64,000 nt of DNA. Source: Solea solea. Its lineage: Eukaryota > Chordata > Actinopteri > Pleuronectiformes > Soleidae. The DNA is taken from the NCBI RefSeq assembly GCF_958295425.1, contig NC_081150.1:6385001-6449000 (forward strand). The letters run 5' to 3'. Positions within the stretch are counted from its first letter, which is position 1. Each line of letters opens with the position of its first letter. The notes below the pieces were generated by a model, which saw nothing but the letters and a program-made list of their open reading frames with translations, did not search any database and was not told the DNA's origin. The position numbers and the translations under genes are program-made. Shown in pieces: positions 31,801 through 44,514 of this stretch.

Positions 31801-34800
31801 AAAATGCACCACACCGAAGCAAACCATTGGGCCAATATGCTGCGCTGTGTTTTTCTCAGGACTTGGAGCGATACAGTGTGTGGGCCATGTATAATTCATG
31901 AGTAAACAACTTGTATATGTCATTATGGTTAAAGCAAACAGCTGTGTGTTTCAAAGCCACGAGTAAAGTGCAGATTACGGATGAGCAAGCGTCTGACAAA
32001 AACACCAATATATCAGCCGACCTCCTCTCCCTTTTCTTCTGGACAGCAAGTGAGACTGTTTGTCAGTGGTTCTTGGAAGAGCAGCACATCTGCGGGTTAA
32101 AATAAAGGCCCTGGTGGAATGTAGGTGACTGTGTCACCTCTCACCTCCTCTACGCTAAAAAGAGAGAAGAGGTAGAGGCCAATCGCGGTTTCTTTCTAGC
32201 ACTGTCCAGCCCGACCGCCTCACTCTCCTCCTGATTGTTTGTTTAAACAAAGGCGGGCGGACAACGCTGGTGCTGCAGTATTGACCGCATTGGTCATGGG
32301 AGTGATGAAAGGGTCCCGGGGTGAATGGGACAGTTAGAATGTTCCTGCAAGATGACTGTGTTCAGGGCAGAGAGCGAAATCACTCGCATACACAGTCACA
32401 CCTGCACTGATAATCTGCACAGTCTTAATTAAGTCACGGGAGGTTGACAGGAGGCTGGCACTTACAACTGTCTCCTCACTGACTTGTCTGGGACACTCCC
32501 AGCATGTTAATTAACTGTGGATGATGTGCAGCGGGACAGAGGGACTTGGTAGGTGAGAGCGTGTGTGTCTGTGGTGGAAATTTGAGATACTAGTAATTAC
32601 TTGATTATACTCAATGCATTTTCACCAAAATTAACTGAGCTTTTTATTTCACCACATTGAATTGATAGCCTTGGTGGTAACATTATTAATTATTTTGATA
32701 TTTCACTTTCTTGTCAAAATCTGAAGCCTTCATTGCACACAATACTACATTACTCCAAATGTAAATGGAGGAACAAAAACTCACTGACACCAAATAAAAG
32801 ACATAATTCATTAAAAAAAACAATGTATTGTCTAGTATTGTTTTAAAATTCAAGTGTTTTGAGGCCCCTCTTTGGACGTTTTGATGTCTGAGTTGTTAAA
32901 GCCACCAGTGAGTGATTTTTCCCTCCAAACATCTCAGGCAGTAATCATTTTAATAACCATTCAACAGCCAGAGCAAATAATATGAATAAGTCCAAAGACC
33001 TTTCTATCTTTCTATCTTTCTCTATCTTTTTCATTAATCCTCTCAAAACCACCACTCTTCTGACTCTGGGTAAAACTAACGGTATAAAGAAGTAAAGAGT
33101 CAGCAAGAATATAAAAATTTGCCTTGCGTTTGCTGACAATGTAATCATGAAGCATATTGTATACTGAAATCAGTTACAGGACTGAGAACAATATAATTTC
33201 ATTACAGTTTAAGTAAAGTAGCACTTCTTCCACCACTGATACACCATCGCTGTCACACAGAAGAAAACACTTCCTGTGCTTTTCCTTGCCACAGGGATGG
33301 GGCATGATCCTAATCACAAAATAATAAGCATTGCAACACCCAAAGGGGCATAGTGGGCAAAGTGACTACATCCTTAAGAATGCCGCACAAAGATACAAAT
33401 CCCTTTATGTCTGGCTGTGGATGTGACATGGGCCGAGGGGACTTTCCAAAGTGGGCGAAACTGAGTTGCTCGCACTCACATCGCAAACATCAATGAACGT
33501 GCAATTAAAATTCTTACCACAGAAAATATTCATGTGGAAAAACAACACAAGGCAAGAACACACACACATACACACACTCCCACTCAAACACACCTACAGC
33601 CTCCCAGAATAATCAAAGCTGATTTAGCAGCATGGAGCATCTGCCCGCTGCTGAGTGCGACTGGCCGGCCCCAGTGGACTTGTCCCTTCAAGCACCGTCA
33701 GCTGGTGTATAACTTAAGGTTTATAATGTGCAAAAGGCATCAGGCTGTGTAATTAATGTTAATGTCACACTAGTGTGGGACACACACAGAGAGACACAAC
33801 ACAGCTGATTATAGAATCATCTCTGGGACTGGTGATGGAGTAAAAATGCAGTAATGGCTTCATAATCCAAAATGTGAACACAAACCTAACACTGCTCTTT
33901 AAGGGCCATGAGACACTGCTACCATTGTTCTACCATAGAAGAAGAAAGCTGGATGATGATGATGATGCCAAACACTGAACTGAGGAGCGACACAGACGTG
34001 ATCAAATGTCACCCAGCTACACAGTAGCAGCAAATTCATGAAAATGTGCCAGTGTACTTTCTTGGCAACGGAGTTGTTGTCTGGCTTGAAAAGTCCAAAA
34101 GTGACCCACGCCCTTAAAGCAGCACGCAGTATACATAGCTCATCAGAGGGAGCGTCAGGAACAGTGTCGTTAAAGCCGAGTGGTTGTTTACGCAGCTTAA
34201 TCCTCAGGTGAGAGGTGCAGGCCCGAGTATCGTTACAACAAATCTGTCTGAAGCACACTTTTGTTTGTTTTGCTTGCAGTTTCACACAATCATCGCTGGC
34301 CACAGTTATGTCTGAGAGAGTGTGAGCAAACCAAAACCCGTCTCATCCCCCGTCAACAAATCACAGTCATCAGCACCGTGTGTTTACTGGGGGATGAGAG
34401 GAGGATGACTTTGCCCACGGAGACTGTGTAAATAAATAAATAAATAAAAAGAAAATATATATATTTAAATTTACAGTGGGTTCTTCAATGATGTAGTGAG
34501 TAGAGTGACAGCTCCACACCTCTCATTATTGTCTGAAGATGCAGCTGAACAGTATGATTTTGTGAATTCCTTTCAGTTTGTAGCCATGTGATCGAATCTC
34601 ATTATATTCTCTCGCGTCTATAACCTGACAGCAACAGCGAAGTGTCCCTATAATGCTGTCATCTGATTATTTCAGGTGGTGCTCAGCCCAAACCAAGAAA
34701 GAAATCCACATGGAAATGCAGAGACAATAACAATAACAACGACAGAAATATCACAGGACTATTGCACGAGAAACAGCAATAAAAGAAACAGAGAAACAAA

Positions 34801-36238
34801 GTGAGAGGAGTGAGCTCACCAAGGCATTAGTCTGCCAATCTTGGTCCAGCTGCTCTTTGTAATGAAGAACCCAACGACAGGGTCAGTCACTGCTCCCCAT
34901 GCTTTACCGATGAACAGCACCATGGAGGCCTGGAAGGCTGTGATCTGTGGAGCAGAACAGGGACAGACTGAAAGGTGAGAAAAACTCACCACACCACACA
35001 CACACAGCGTTTGCTCTCTTTAAACCGTAAACACATTTACCTGAGCAATATCGAGCAGGTAGATCTGCAGGAAGAAGGCAGTGGCGCTGGCAGCCACCTC
35101 CTTTGGTGCGCCGCCGATAGCGAAACACAACTTGTTGCATATCGACAACTTCTGGCTCAAGTCGGTCTGTGAGACAAAAGGGGACAAAGGAGGAGGAGGG
35201 AACTTAATGTGATTACAGAGGCTTTGTAGATCAGGCTGCTGATGAGCAAATGAACCTTTTCTGCTCTGCGAGCATGAAGACTCTTATTACAGGTGACACT
35301 GAACGCACACTGTAATTGTTTAAGTGGTGTAATGTAAATGTAAGGTTACAAACTGTTTGCAAGTCATGTAGTTGTTACGTATTTATTTATACATCCATTT
35401 TGTACAAGAATAATATGATCACAGTCAGTGTCCATTTATTACCATCATTTACTTTTCTCATTTCTGCAAAAGGAAGTCAGGAATGTGCATAAAGAATGTG
35501 TCATTTTGAAAGGCGGTAAGTGTGAATGATTCAGCGTTAACGTCATCAACATAACAAGTCATACTGTTCATACTGAATTATTCAGGCTTACTGGCTGACA
35601 AAATGACATTATGCAATCAACAATCCCAAGGTGTGTATTCAAAATAAGAGTCCTAAAATCCAAAATTTACTCTCTGACTTTCTTCTATTTTTTACAATTT
35701 CAACCTTTGTTCCATTTTTTACCGCCAAGAAAGTTCCTGCTCCCCCGTACCAGTGTGAAACCTTCCCAGACTTCACTCATGTGAATTCAGGTGTGTCACT
35801 TGAAAATAATCGTGTAGTCATCCATAATCTGCAAGTTTTCCATGTCTATTTACAGTAAGGTGCTCAAAATAGCTTCATTTCCTCATTATCACCATTCCAC
35901 AGCAGCGCAGTGATTCTGGGGAAAGGGAAATAGTTGCTTCAGTGCTAAATGTATCTATTTGCTATGGTGTGCACACGATGATACATGTGCTTGCTAATGA
36001 ATTCTACTCAATAAAGATGCACACATTTCCTCACAACGTCAAGCTGTGTGTGTGTGTGCCTGCGTACGTGCACGTGTGTGTGTGTGTGTGTAAGAAATAG
36101 AGGATCAGAAGGAGACCCTCGGCTGTTTGCATTGTGGTCTATCCGAGCAGACATTGAGGCACATGCAGGAGCCTGAGAAACCCACCAAGTCATCACGGCT
36201 CTGTTTCCCTTCAGCTCTGCTAAACCCATCAGTCGCGT

Positions 36239-36283
<45 letters not shown>

Positions 36284-36482
36284 TGAGTGTATGTGTGTGT
36301 GTGAGAGTGTGTGTGTGTGTGTCTGCAGTGAGAAGGGCACGCTTTCATCTTCACACATGAATAAGACAAGACACCACAGTCTAGGGAGCCCAATATTTAC
36401 GACTGTCTCCGAGGCTGTGCACTGCACACATATCAACCTTTGCAATTTCCCTCTTCCCGTTTGCGTTCAACCTTTGGTGTCA

Positions 36483-36536
<54 letters not shown>

Positions 36537-39500
36537 TGCACAGCTTTTCTTCTTAGGATTCTGAATTGACTTCCATTCATTTGGACAGCATCAACAAAGC
36601 ATTATCCCTGACCTTAACCATAACCAGTTCATCCCTAACCTTAACCTTAACCTTAACCAAACCACAAGTCAAATCTCAACAAATACAGGTAACAAATACA
36701 AGTGTACACACACACACACCGAAAACAGTGTCAGTCCATATCCCGTGGCCCACGTTTGGCCCGCAGCTGCTCCCCTCAGAGCTTTATGAAAGAAGGAAAT
36801 CACCAAAGTAACCACAGCCGCGACCGGCGCACTGTTATTATCCGGCTCACATTTTCTCTTCCTCCTTTTTTTTGCCCCATCAAAACATGGAGGGGTTCGA
36901 GAATGACAATTACCAGGAGGGAGGTGTGTAATTATTCAATCGCAAGACAAGCGGGTCAGAGGTAAGTAAAGGCTGTGCGGCGGTTCCGACTTCAAAACTC
37001 TCTCTTCTTCCACTCTCACTGCAATTACCCCTAATTGGAGAGAAAAAGCAAAGTCTTTGGTGTCTGGAGAACGCTGCTTAACTGATGATGTGCAAAAATA
37101 CTCAGTGCACACAGCATTGCTCCCCCTCTCTCTTTCTATCGCTCCAAACACTTATTCTGTGCCTCCAAACCCTCACTTTTAAGAGTTCTTATCATCAAAA
37201 AGGCATAAACAGGATATCCCATCCACTGTTGTCTGGATGCACACGCAAACCCTCATATACACAGTTATAGAAGAACTGACTCAAAGTAAAAGGAGCATTG
37301 GCAAAGTTCAGACGAGCAAAGAAACAAGGACAGATAAGACTAATCTCTTAAGTTAATGAATCCTTAACTGCTGCGGGGAAAACAGTTTAAAATGTCTGAC
37401 CTGCACTGCAAGTCTTTAAATAAGGATTTGAGGATAATTCCACTGCAATGAAAGGAAGAGTGGGACGAAATCCTTCTTAGTTATATTCTCCGAATAAAAT
37501 GCATGCGCTCAGTGTTCAGCTGGTAAAATGGATGAAAAAACTGTTTATCTAACGATTTGGTGACATGGTACTGGTCACAATGGTCACGTCCAGTAGTTTT
37601 GTTAACGTCAAAGACTATGAATTAGGAATCGAAATTGGAAAGTCGGCGATAGTAACAAGCGGCTAAAATGTCAGCGCTGCCTAAGCTCCCAAGGATTTAA
37701 TTCAAAATCGGGACAGACTGGTGAACATCGAATAATAACCAGTCTTTTTTCCTTTTTTTAATTCCCTTTAAAATGCAGCATATTGGATTGGGGAAACTCT
37801 TCATGTGGAATTCGCTGTGACAGTTGGCCCATTACTGAGTGGATCTATCATTCTGTCTCATTCACAAAGGGACAATGTTTTACTTACCTCAGAGCCGTGA
37901 TGCTGTTCCGCAGTGCTTGACATCGTCAGGCCGTAAGAAGTTTCAGATTGCAAATGACTCGTTAAAAATTCAGTGTTCAGTGAATTGAAGTGCTGAATAG
38001 TCATGAAATTTTATGTGCTCCTTTGATTTCGATCTGTGATCTAACAGTAGCCCCAGAAACGTGTGCATACATATATATACTAGTGTCTTTGATGAGAAGT
38101 TGAAAGTTTATTTTGCCTTTGATCTTGACCTTTGATCCACCACACAGGATAGTGTACTTCCTATTTTCATTTTCAATAGGGGAAAATGGCTTTGATGAGC
38201 TGAACATTTCAAATCGGAATGGGCTAAATCGGTGACAAACTGTGGAAGCAGTCGGCGACCAAATCAATATGGAATATTATGATAAAGCATGGAAAACAGT
38301 GAATGAACGAAATTGTCAGAAAATTATAAATGGAAGTGTGGGGTGCTGCTGGCACAGCATTCCACACTAAATGGATCAAAGGAGCATTCACACTAAATAG
38401 ATCACAGGCAGACATATCTGTCGGTATCTGTCTCGATCAATTTTCTAAATATTTAGAAAACTGTGAGGACCTAATAACATTAACCACTTTTTTTGATGTA
38501 AAAACTGACTTCACTCAACAACTAAGCTCATGTGACTTTGTATTTGACAGAGGTTTGGCAGAAATGAGGCAGTGGCAGAACTGGTTATTTAGATCATGTG
38601 TCAATTCAGTCTAAAGGACAACCTGGGCCACATTATAGCAGAGAATGTGTGGCTAACTGCAGTGTTATTGCATTCCAGCAGTATATAGTCTCTGATGGGA
38701 CAACAGTGCATTTAAATGCTTGGTTCTCTGTCATTTGCTTTACTTTAATTTCTTTATGGGCCATGAATGAAAACACAGTCTCACACACGAGAGAGTTGCC
38801 CACTTCATTGGCTCATCACACACAAATGGCATATTATCCAAATTGGCATTCATAAAACGAACATGACCCAACAAAACTGACATGAAAGTCAACTCAGCCT
38901 GCCAGTGTTGGCAAAAACAGGAGTAAGCTGTCTTGTTTCCTATCATGACCCCGATCACAACTGTCCCATCATCACCAAAGTCCACTGACGTTGCCCCAGG
39001 ATCAGACAAAAGAAAGCAATCATCAAACAGGTCATCCCATCAGTGGGCACACTTCTCCCAAATGAAAACAATCAACTTCCACACATTCAGTCCCATAATC
39101 TGGCGGATTACAGTTCACAGGAAAACAATGCAGCCGATTAATCACGACCAGATAAGCAACTAAAGAGATCACACTTTCCGTCCTCTCTCCATCCAGTCAT
39201 GGGGGAATCACTCAGAGCCAAGTGAGGCTGCAAATGCAACACGTCAGATTGACTTACTTTACATGCAAACAAGGGTTACAGTCGTGTGAGTGACAAACAC
39301 TACAATTAAATATGATGACAACCTGTACACCAATACAAAAAAAAGGAACTAAAACAAGTGTCTCTTACCTGCTGAGGACTTTTGGGGACCAGTGGTTCAG
39401 TGGGTTTGATGAACTTCCCCACAGAGCCTCGTACTCCCTTCTCCCCCTTGGTCATGGCTGAGAGACTGTGTGACAGGCGGCAGCCGTACTTCTGAGGCTG

Positions 39501-39704
39501 CGTGTGTGAGGCAGTGCTGAAGTGAGTGTGGCTGTGACTCCTTGTGTGAGCAACAGTCTGCCACTGGGTGGTGTAGGTCAGAGGCTGAAACTGGATGTGG
39601 CTTTGACTCCGGGTGTGAGTGTGCTGGGCGTGTGTGATGGCTCCAGAGGCCGGGAGCTCCTCCTGCTCCTCCTCTGTGACAACTCTGCCGCTTTCTGCTG
39701 TCAT
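22838..39704 (-). CDS. mfsd2b: Major facilitator superfamily member 2B, sphingosine-1-phosphate exporter
   Basis: In mammals this protein exports sphingosine-1-phosphate from red cells and platelets across the plasma membrane. The coding exons are 39704-39369, 35166-35041, 34944-34820, 31415-31292, 29732-29654, 29552-29371, 28118-28028, 26974-26853, 26344-26261, 25448-25365, 25202-25093, 24246-24103, 23874-23698 and 22886-22838. All are GT-AG, phases agree, and they total 1833 nt (610 aa). Family motifs are [79 protein letters not shown] and [10 protein letters not shown]. Asp175 in VTDPVVGFF matches the conserved cation-site aspartate needed for transport. About twelve hydrophobic segments are present. 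The N-terminus (~110 aa, His/Thr/Ser-rich) is longer than in the human protein (~504 aa). Start chosen for its Kozak context AGAATGA. Confidence 0.95.
23879..24277. repeat. (CA)n tracts beside mfsd2b exons
   Basis: (CA)n runs lie at 23876-23893 and 24252-24276, directly upstream (minus-strand sense) of two mfsd2b exons. They therefore fill part of the polypyrimidine/acceptor region as (TG)n on the transcribed strand. Confidence 0.85.
25560..25900. repeat. Dispersed fish repeat, copy 2 (uninterrupted)
   Basis: Same element as at 10140-10800 but without the SINE. It contains AATAGCCACC, GGTTGCAAAAATAAAACC, TTCTATGGGAAAA, CTAGTTTCAG, AATTATGTTTCCATT, TGACTGACAGCTGG and TTGAGGCTTCGAAATGGG. It lies in an mfsd2b intron and provides the empty-site comparison for the SINE insertion. 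Confidence 0.7.
26022..26101. repeat. (TA)n microsatellite with internal duplication
   Basis: An 80-base TA-rich tract contains the unit TACATACATATATATGTATA twice. It is highly self-complementary and could form a cruciform. It lies in an mfsd2b intron. Confidence 0.95.
26975..28027 (-). other. mfsd2b: mfsd2b intron carrying a solo-LTR-like insertion
   Basis: This is the intron between exons 28118-28028 and 26974-26853. Apart from the LTR-like block at about 27405-27867 no feature is recognised. Confidence 0.7.
27405..27867 (+). mobile_element. Probable solo LTR of a Gypsy-type retrotransposon
   Basis: A pyrimidine-rich block has LTR organisation on the plus strand. A TCACTTCC/CTTCCTG-rich U3-like part is followed by a TATA box (TATAAA at 27607-27612, within CCTATAAAGTCAG). 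An AATAAA signal lies about 200 bases later (27808-27813), and the end is TGTTACA at 27861-27867. No internal retroviral-type coding region is present. The overall look resembles Gypsy LTRs common in fish. I could not find a clean 5' TG end or a target duplication, so the left edge is approximate. Confidence 0.5.
29733..31291 (-). other. mfsd2b: mfsd2b intron, no gene seen
   Basis: The intron contains an (AT)n stretch at 30236-30262. A 193-codon minus-strand open frame spans 30104-30685 but shows no domain, repeats low-complexity isoleucine/tyrosine over the AT tract and has no exon signals; it is treated as chance. Confidence 0.7.
31416..34819 (-). other. mfsd2b: mfsd2b intron, 3.4 kb
   Basis: No coding sequence is recognised. 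Simple sequence includes CTTTCTAT repeats near 33000, CACA-rich stretches near 33560, and an ATAA run near 34430. Confidence 0.7.
36036..36534. repeat. Cluster of (GT)n and (CA)n microsatellites
   Basis: (GT)n lies at about 36040-36092 and 36242-36322, the latter with GAGTGA/TGAGAG interruptions, followed by (CA)n at 36483-36534. The GT and CA arms 160 bases apart are complementary and could fold back on each other. Confidence 0.95.
36633..36657. repeat. Short telomere-like CCTTAA array
   Basis: CCTAACCTTAACCTTAACC and one further CTTAACC form about four tandem hexamers, with diverged copies upstream (CCTTAACCATAACC from 36612). The unit CCTTAA differs by one base from the vertebrate telomere unit CCCTAA. 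Confidence 0.8.
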
Positions 39705-40670
39705 TCTTTCACATGCTGTTCTTATCTGGAACAAGGTCACAAAGGGAAAGGGTGTGAAATTAAGACACACACGCATATTTCTTCACTGAAGAATGCAGGC
39801 ACATATATACAATTACTGGCCATTTTATTAGGTACGCCTGTTTAACTGCTTTTTTCACACAAATTGTACAAATAATAACAACCTCGCAAATAATTGGCCA
39901 AACACAGAACATGATCTAGACTTGCTGATGTTCAAACCAAGCATCAGTGACTTTGAATATGGCCCTGTTGGTCATGGCAGATCAAGAAATCAAACCATGA
40001 CACAGATGATCTACAACAGAAGGCCTGGTGAGTGTGTGGAATGAAACACACAAACACACACACACTCATACCTGTATTCAAAGAATGTGCTGAAAGAATG
40101 CAGACACATAAATGCACACACATGTATGAGCGCAGACAAAGACTCTTTGCTGTTTGGAAATGGCACAACAGCACATATGAATACAGATGCAGAGGAATGC
40201 AACAAGGAAAACACGGGGGGTAGAGAGAGGGAGCGAGAGACTCCTAAAAGTCATCCAGGTTGGAAGCATCATCATCTGCAGTGTCAGACATGTCTGCACA
40301 GCTGGTGAGGTGGTGAGACCTTGAGAAAGAGCAAACAGGAGCGCACAGCGCGACGATGTCCCGCGTTGAACTGTGTGTGTTTTTAGTGTGAGTGTGCATC
40401 CAACCGTCCGCGCGCACTCTGCAAAAAAATCAAAACAATAAACAAATAAACCAACACAGATACTATCTTACCCTGGATTGATAGAAGATGAGACGGAGCT
40501 GTCCGTCAGTTTCAAAGTCTGTTACTCTTGAGCTCTGATAGTCCGGATGAGAGAGAGAGAGCGAGAGACTGCGGAGGATGGAGATGGAGCGCGCGCCTCC
40601 ACTCTGAGCTGTCTCTGTCTGCAGTGACGGAGCTGCGCCCTGCAGTGGCCGGTTGCATGTATGCATGCGT
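39705..40670 (-). other. mfsd2b: mfsd2b leader exon, intron 1 and presumed promoter
   Basis: Acceptor TTGTTCCAG|ATAAG puts the edge of coding exon 1 at 39725. The donor CCAGG|GTAAG at 40471-40472 ends an upstream exon at about 40472-40670. That exon is CpG-rich (a GCGCGC run near 40590), consistent with a promoter-proximal location. The reading frame is open through the exon, with an in-frame ATG at 40666 in weak context (-3 is C), so a 72-residue N-terminal extension is possible but not favoured. Confidence 0.5.
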
Positions 40671-42798
40671 GCGTGCGTGTGTGCGTGAGTGTGTGGAGAA
40701 GAACTAAAGCCTCAAAATCCCCTGGGCGACAATAAACAGTTTATTTTATTTGAATGCGTGTGTGCCTTTGTATACTGTCTGTAATAATAAGATGGAGTAA
40801 CTATAAGTACGGTTTTATTTCATTTAAATTATCACTTGCAGTGATTCTTATGTTATAATAAAAGGCATTTTACACTTTGAATTGGACAAAGCATGGTGCC
40901 AAGCTTTACATCAAGGATCATGGAGTGGTGTTATTTGGAGTGAACATCTAAATTGCAGTTTGGTGTAAGTGTAATTAAAAGTAATGCCTACTGTGGTTGT
41001 GAAAGCAATTCAACATAGAAGCACACAGTCACAGCATCCAACATTATTTTCCATTGTAACCAGTAGCATGCACAGACATCTGAAGAGCAGGGGAGAAAAT
41101 TAAAAGGGCACCTACTTCACACAAGTGGGGCAAGCACCACTAGCATATCATTTCCCACATGTTCACTCACTATACATTTAAAGGGACATCATTTACGGCA
41201 CAGCATCACTTTCTAACACCAAGATGGGCATTTTCTAAACAGCGTTGAATATCATTTCCTGATATTGGAGAAACTTCATAACGGCACCCATAGGAAACAA
41301 AGTTGCAAGGGCATCTTATAGGGCACTGCATCAATTTTCTCCACTAGAAAGGCACTCCTTTAGAAACATTTTAAAATGTATATTTTGCTTTAGAGGCCAT
41401 GTATAAATGGCCTCTAAAAACACCACTGATAGTAACAATTAAGTCATTTCTAATTGTTTATTATAATGATGGTGCCACTGACGTTTAACATTTAAGACTC
41501 CATGCCTGGTATACAACCAACCATATACAGACCGTCTTCATTAAATAAAGAAGTAATTTAATAGTTTTAAATTGTGAGAGTAAAATTCTTATGGGAGTTG
41601 CACAGACAGCATAGACATAGACATGTCTTGGTAATGATAGAGATTACCACATCTTGGCTGCAGTCACTCATACACCAACGGCCCGTGCAGGTATCACTCC
41701 AGCGTAAACCAAACCTGTAGAACAAAATGCTTTGAGGATTCATTTTGTTATGCCTCCATCCAGCCTGAACAGGCTCCCTTGAAAAGTCAGCTCCCTTTTG
41801 TCTCCACTTTGTAAGGCAGGTTTTCTATTCAATTAAGTTCACTGATTATAATCTAAACATTTGAATCACAGCCAGAATAGTAGTGTTGATGAGTGCACTG
41901 AAAAGGGAAATAGGTTTTTACTCTTACTTACTTTTAATAATATTGTATTTACTTTATTATAAATTCTTATATGTTCTTACACATAAACCTCGGGTGTAAG
42001 ATATAATTCCATACATAACAAATTTTATATAAAGATGAGTTTATTATTTGTGATGTATTCAGTGCTCATAATTTTTTCTTGCAGCGCACTAAACCTCTCC
42101 ACAGAGACCCCAGCTGCTGAACCCAGACCACTCAGATTCAGATTTGAACACTTTATTGTCTATTTATTTATGTATTTTACATAGAGGTGAAACATCCTCT
42201 TTGGCATGGTATTAGATAAAACAATTGATCTACTTTACATGGAAAAACATTTGGAATAAAAAAATTGAATAAAATGTCAAAGCAGTCCTTGATTGAAAAG
42301 AGCCATCAAGGCTGTATTTTCACAGTCTACATACATTCAAAGCATGTGTGCTACAACTATGTGAAATGAAATGAAAATGGAAAAATGCACACACACAGAG
42401 AATAAAAAAAAGAGACAACAAAAATTGTCAGGCATATGACCTGTATGAGAATGGGCATGTTTCTGATAATGCGTGAAGGGGAATGTGCGAAATGAAAGGT
42501 TGGCTGCTGCACGAGTAAAAGGGTCATTCTGAAAGGAAATGCGGGAGTTTAAGGGAAAGTAATTCCCTGCATACTTAGCCTTATTAAATATGTAGCACAA
42601 AGGAAATGTGCTCTCTTTCACTCTTCAGCCAGACCCCCTCAGGCAGTCAATCAAGTGATGCCCACATCCTGCACGTTCAGGTGAAGATGTGAAATTGTGT
42701 AGCCTGGCCTCATCCCATTCATTCAGAGGGTTCTGACATTCTAGCTGTCTCTCCTGCTGCATTTCTGCTTTCTGACCTTGACCATCCTGAGACAGTCA

Positions 42799-42836
<38 letters not shown>

Positions 42837-44514
42837 ACCCTCTGCTGCTCAGTTCACAAACACATACACACACAAAACCCTCCCTCCTTCCTGCTGTTTT
42901 AAATATTGAAGATAGATAATGGTGTTCGCCTTCTTCCCAAGGCCGGGCAGAAAGCTTAGACACAGAGAAGCAGGCGCGCACACACACACACACACACACA
43001 CGCTTCTTCATGTCAAAAGCACAAGCATGATTTTACACATGGAAGAAATAACACTTAAGATGGAGAAAAAAAAGAGACAGAGCAGGAATTCAACTTTTTT
43101 TCACCCCATCTACGTTGGAACTTCTACTTCACCTGTTTTTGTTTGCACCATCCTGGTTAATATGAAACTACTGATTTCTACAACCCTTTAACACACAATG
43201 TTCAGTGTGATTCCATCTCACATCATCAGACACATGCTTTTCATACTCAGTCAGCAGATTAGGAAATACCACTGTGAGGTGATCATTCCTCCCAATCTGA
43301 CCGCTTTGACATCAGCGGCCCCTCCCCGCCCATTTCCTTAATCTAAGTCCCCATTTAATCTAATCAGTAATGAGAGCACAGATGTTGAATTACAGGATGA
43401 AATGACAGGCTGATTGGTGTTAACGCCATAATCACCACACAAGCAGTCTCAACTCAGCACCTGGACACTATTAATGTGAACAGAGATCCCATAGTGCTTC
43501 AGAGATAACAACTAATTCCTGCTGATTACTTTACATCAAAAACCTCAATATACACAGAAAAATACACAGATTTTTATGGAATATGTTTTTATTTTTCCTT
43601 GATATGTGGTTTCTTAAAACAATGCGGTCAAAAGAAACAGTACGTTGTCCATTTTAAATGTGATCCTCACTAAAAATGGCAATAAATATATATATCTATA
43701 ACAACTTATGAGTCAAGGCCAACAAAAATAACAAGCTGTCTTTCTTTTAATATTGGTAATAGTATCATTCAATGAAATCATTTGTAAAATTACAGATAAC
43801 AAAAAAACAGCTGCATGTTTTTATTGTAAATAGTGCAGAAATGTGATTATAGTTTGGGAAGACTTTGGAGAGCTGCTTGTTGGTGCTGGTGGTGGCTTTG
43901 TGTGCGACTGCGGGAGGAGGGAGGGAGGGAGGGTTACATGTCGTAGATCAACAGAGGTGCATCGATCAGCCACGACAATAAACATTTCAAACTGGTTTTA
44001 ATGCCGTGGCTAATTGGTATGTCTTTTGCTTTGCTAAGCCATGAAGCCACTAGAGAATAATTAATAGTTCGCATTTAAAATGCCATTAGATGGTTAAGAA
44101 TAAACCCCCTTTACAAAAGGGCACATATACACTGCTGCACTTCCTACAACATTAAAATCAGTTACCTATTTTATTGATGTGGATGCAGTGTACAAGGTTG
44201 GCTGTTTGCGTAATATGAGATATGCTTTGATATGACTGTTTTTCAGCATACGAAGCGAGGTAACAGTGTCCTCCAGAGGAAGAAAACAACACCTCAGCAG
44301 CACTTTTGTGTTACAAACACTAAAACACTATCTCCATTAGATAATCCCACACAGTGCCTGTAGGGGGAAATACCAATCATCAAATGCAGCATAAAGTGCT
44401 AAATAAATATAGATTATATGTTACAGTGGGTGTTGATCAGTGTATATCAGGGGGTTGTGATATGTCAGTGAGAGGATGTGTGAGGTTTTACGTATTGTTT
44501 CAAGGTTCTGTTGG
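40671..44514. other. mfsd2b-ubxn2a intergenic region and ubxn2a 3' UTR
   Basis: No gene is recognised in 3.8 kb. It contains a probable dispersed-repeat block at about 41040-41420 (CATGCACAGACATCTGA, repeated GGGCACC/GGCACTNC words). It also has (TC)n(CA)n at 42791-42838, (CA)n at 42977-43002 and a GGGA array near 43910-43933. Minus-strand AATAAA candidates near 43590 and 43820 could end the ubxn2a transcript. Confidence 0.5.

Larger units (their letters stand above)
35167..39368 (-). other. mfsd2b: mfsd2b intron 2, 4.2 kb
   Basis: This is the largest mfsd2b intron. It holds clustered GT/CA microsatellites and a short telomere-like CCTTAA array (separate entries). No coding exon is recognised. 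Confidence 0.75.

Noticed and set aside
36008..36569. Overlapping open frames rich in THTHTH or VCVCVC
   Set aside because: They are translations of CA/GT microsatellites.
38330..38614. 94-codon plus-strand frame in mfsd2b intron 2
   Set aside because: No homology, motif or splice context; its length is within chance expectation for this composition.
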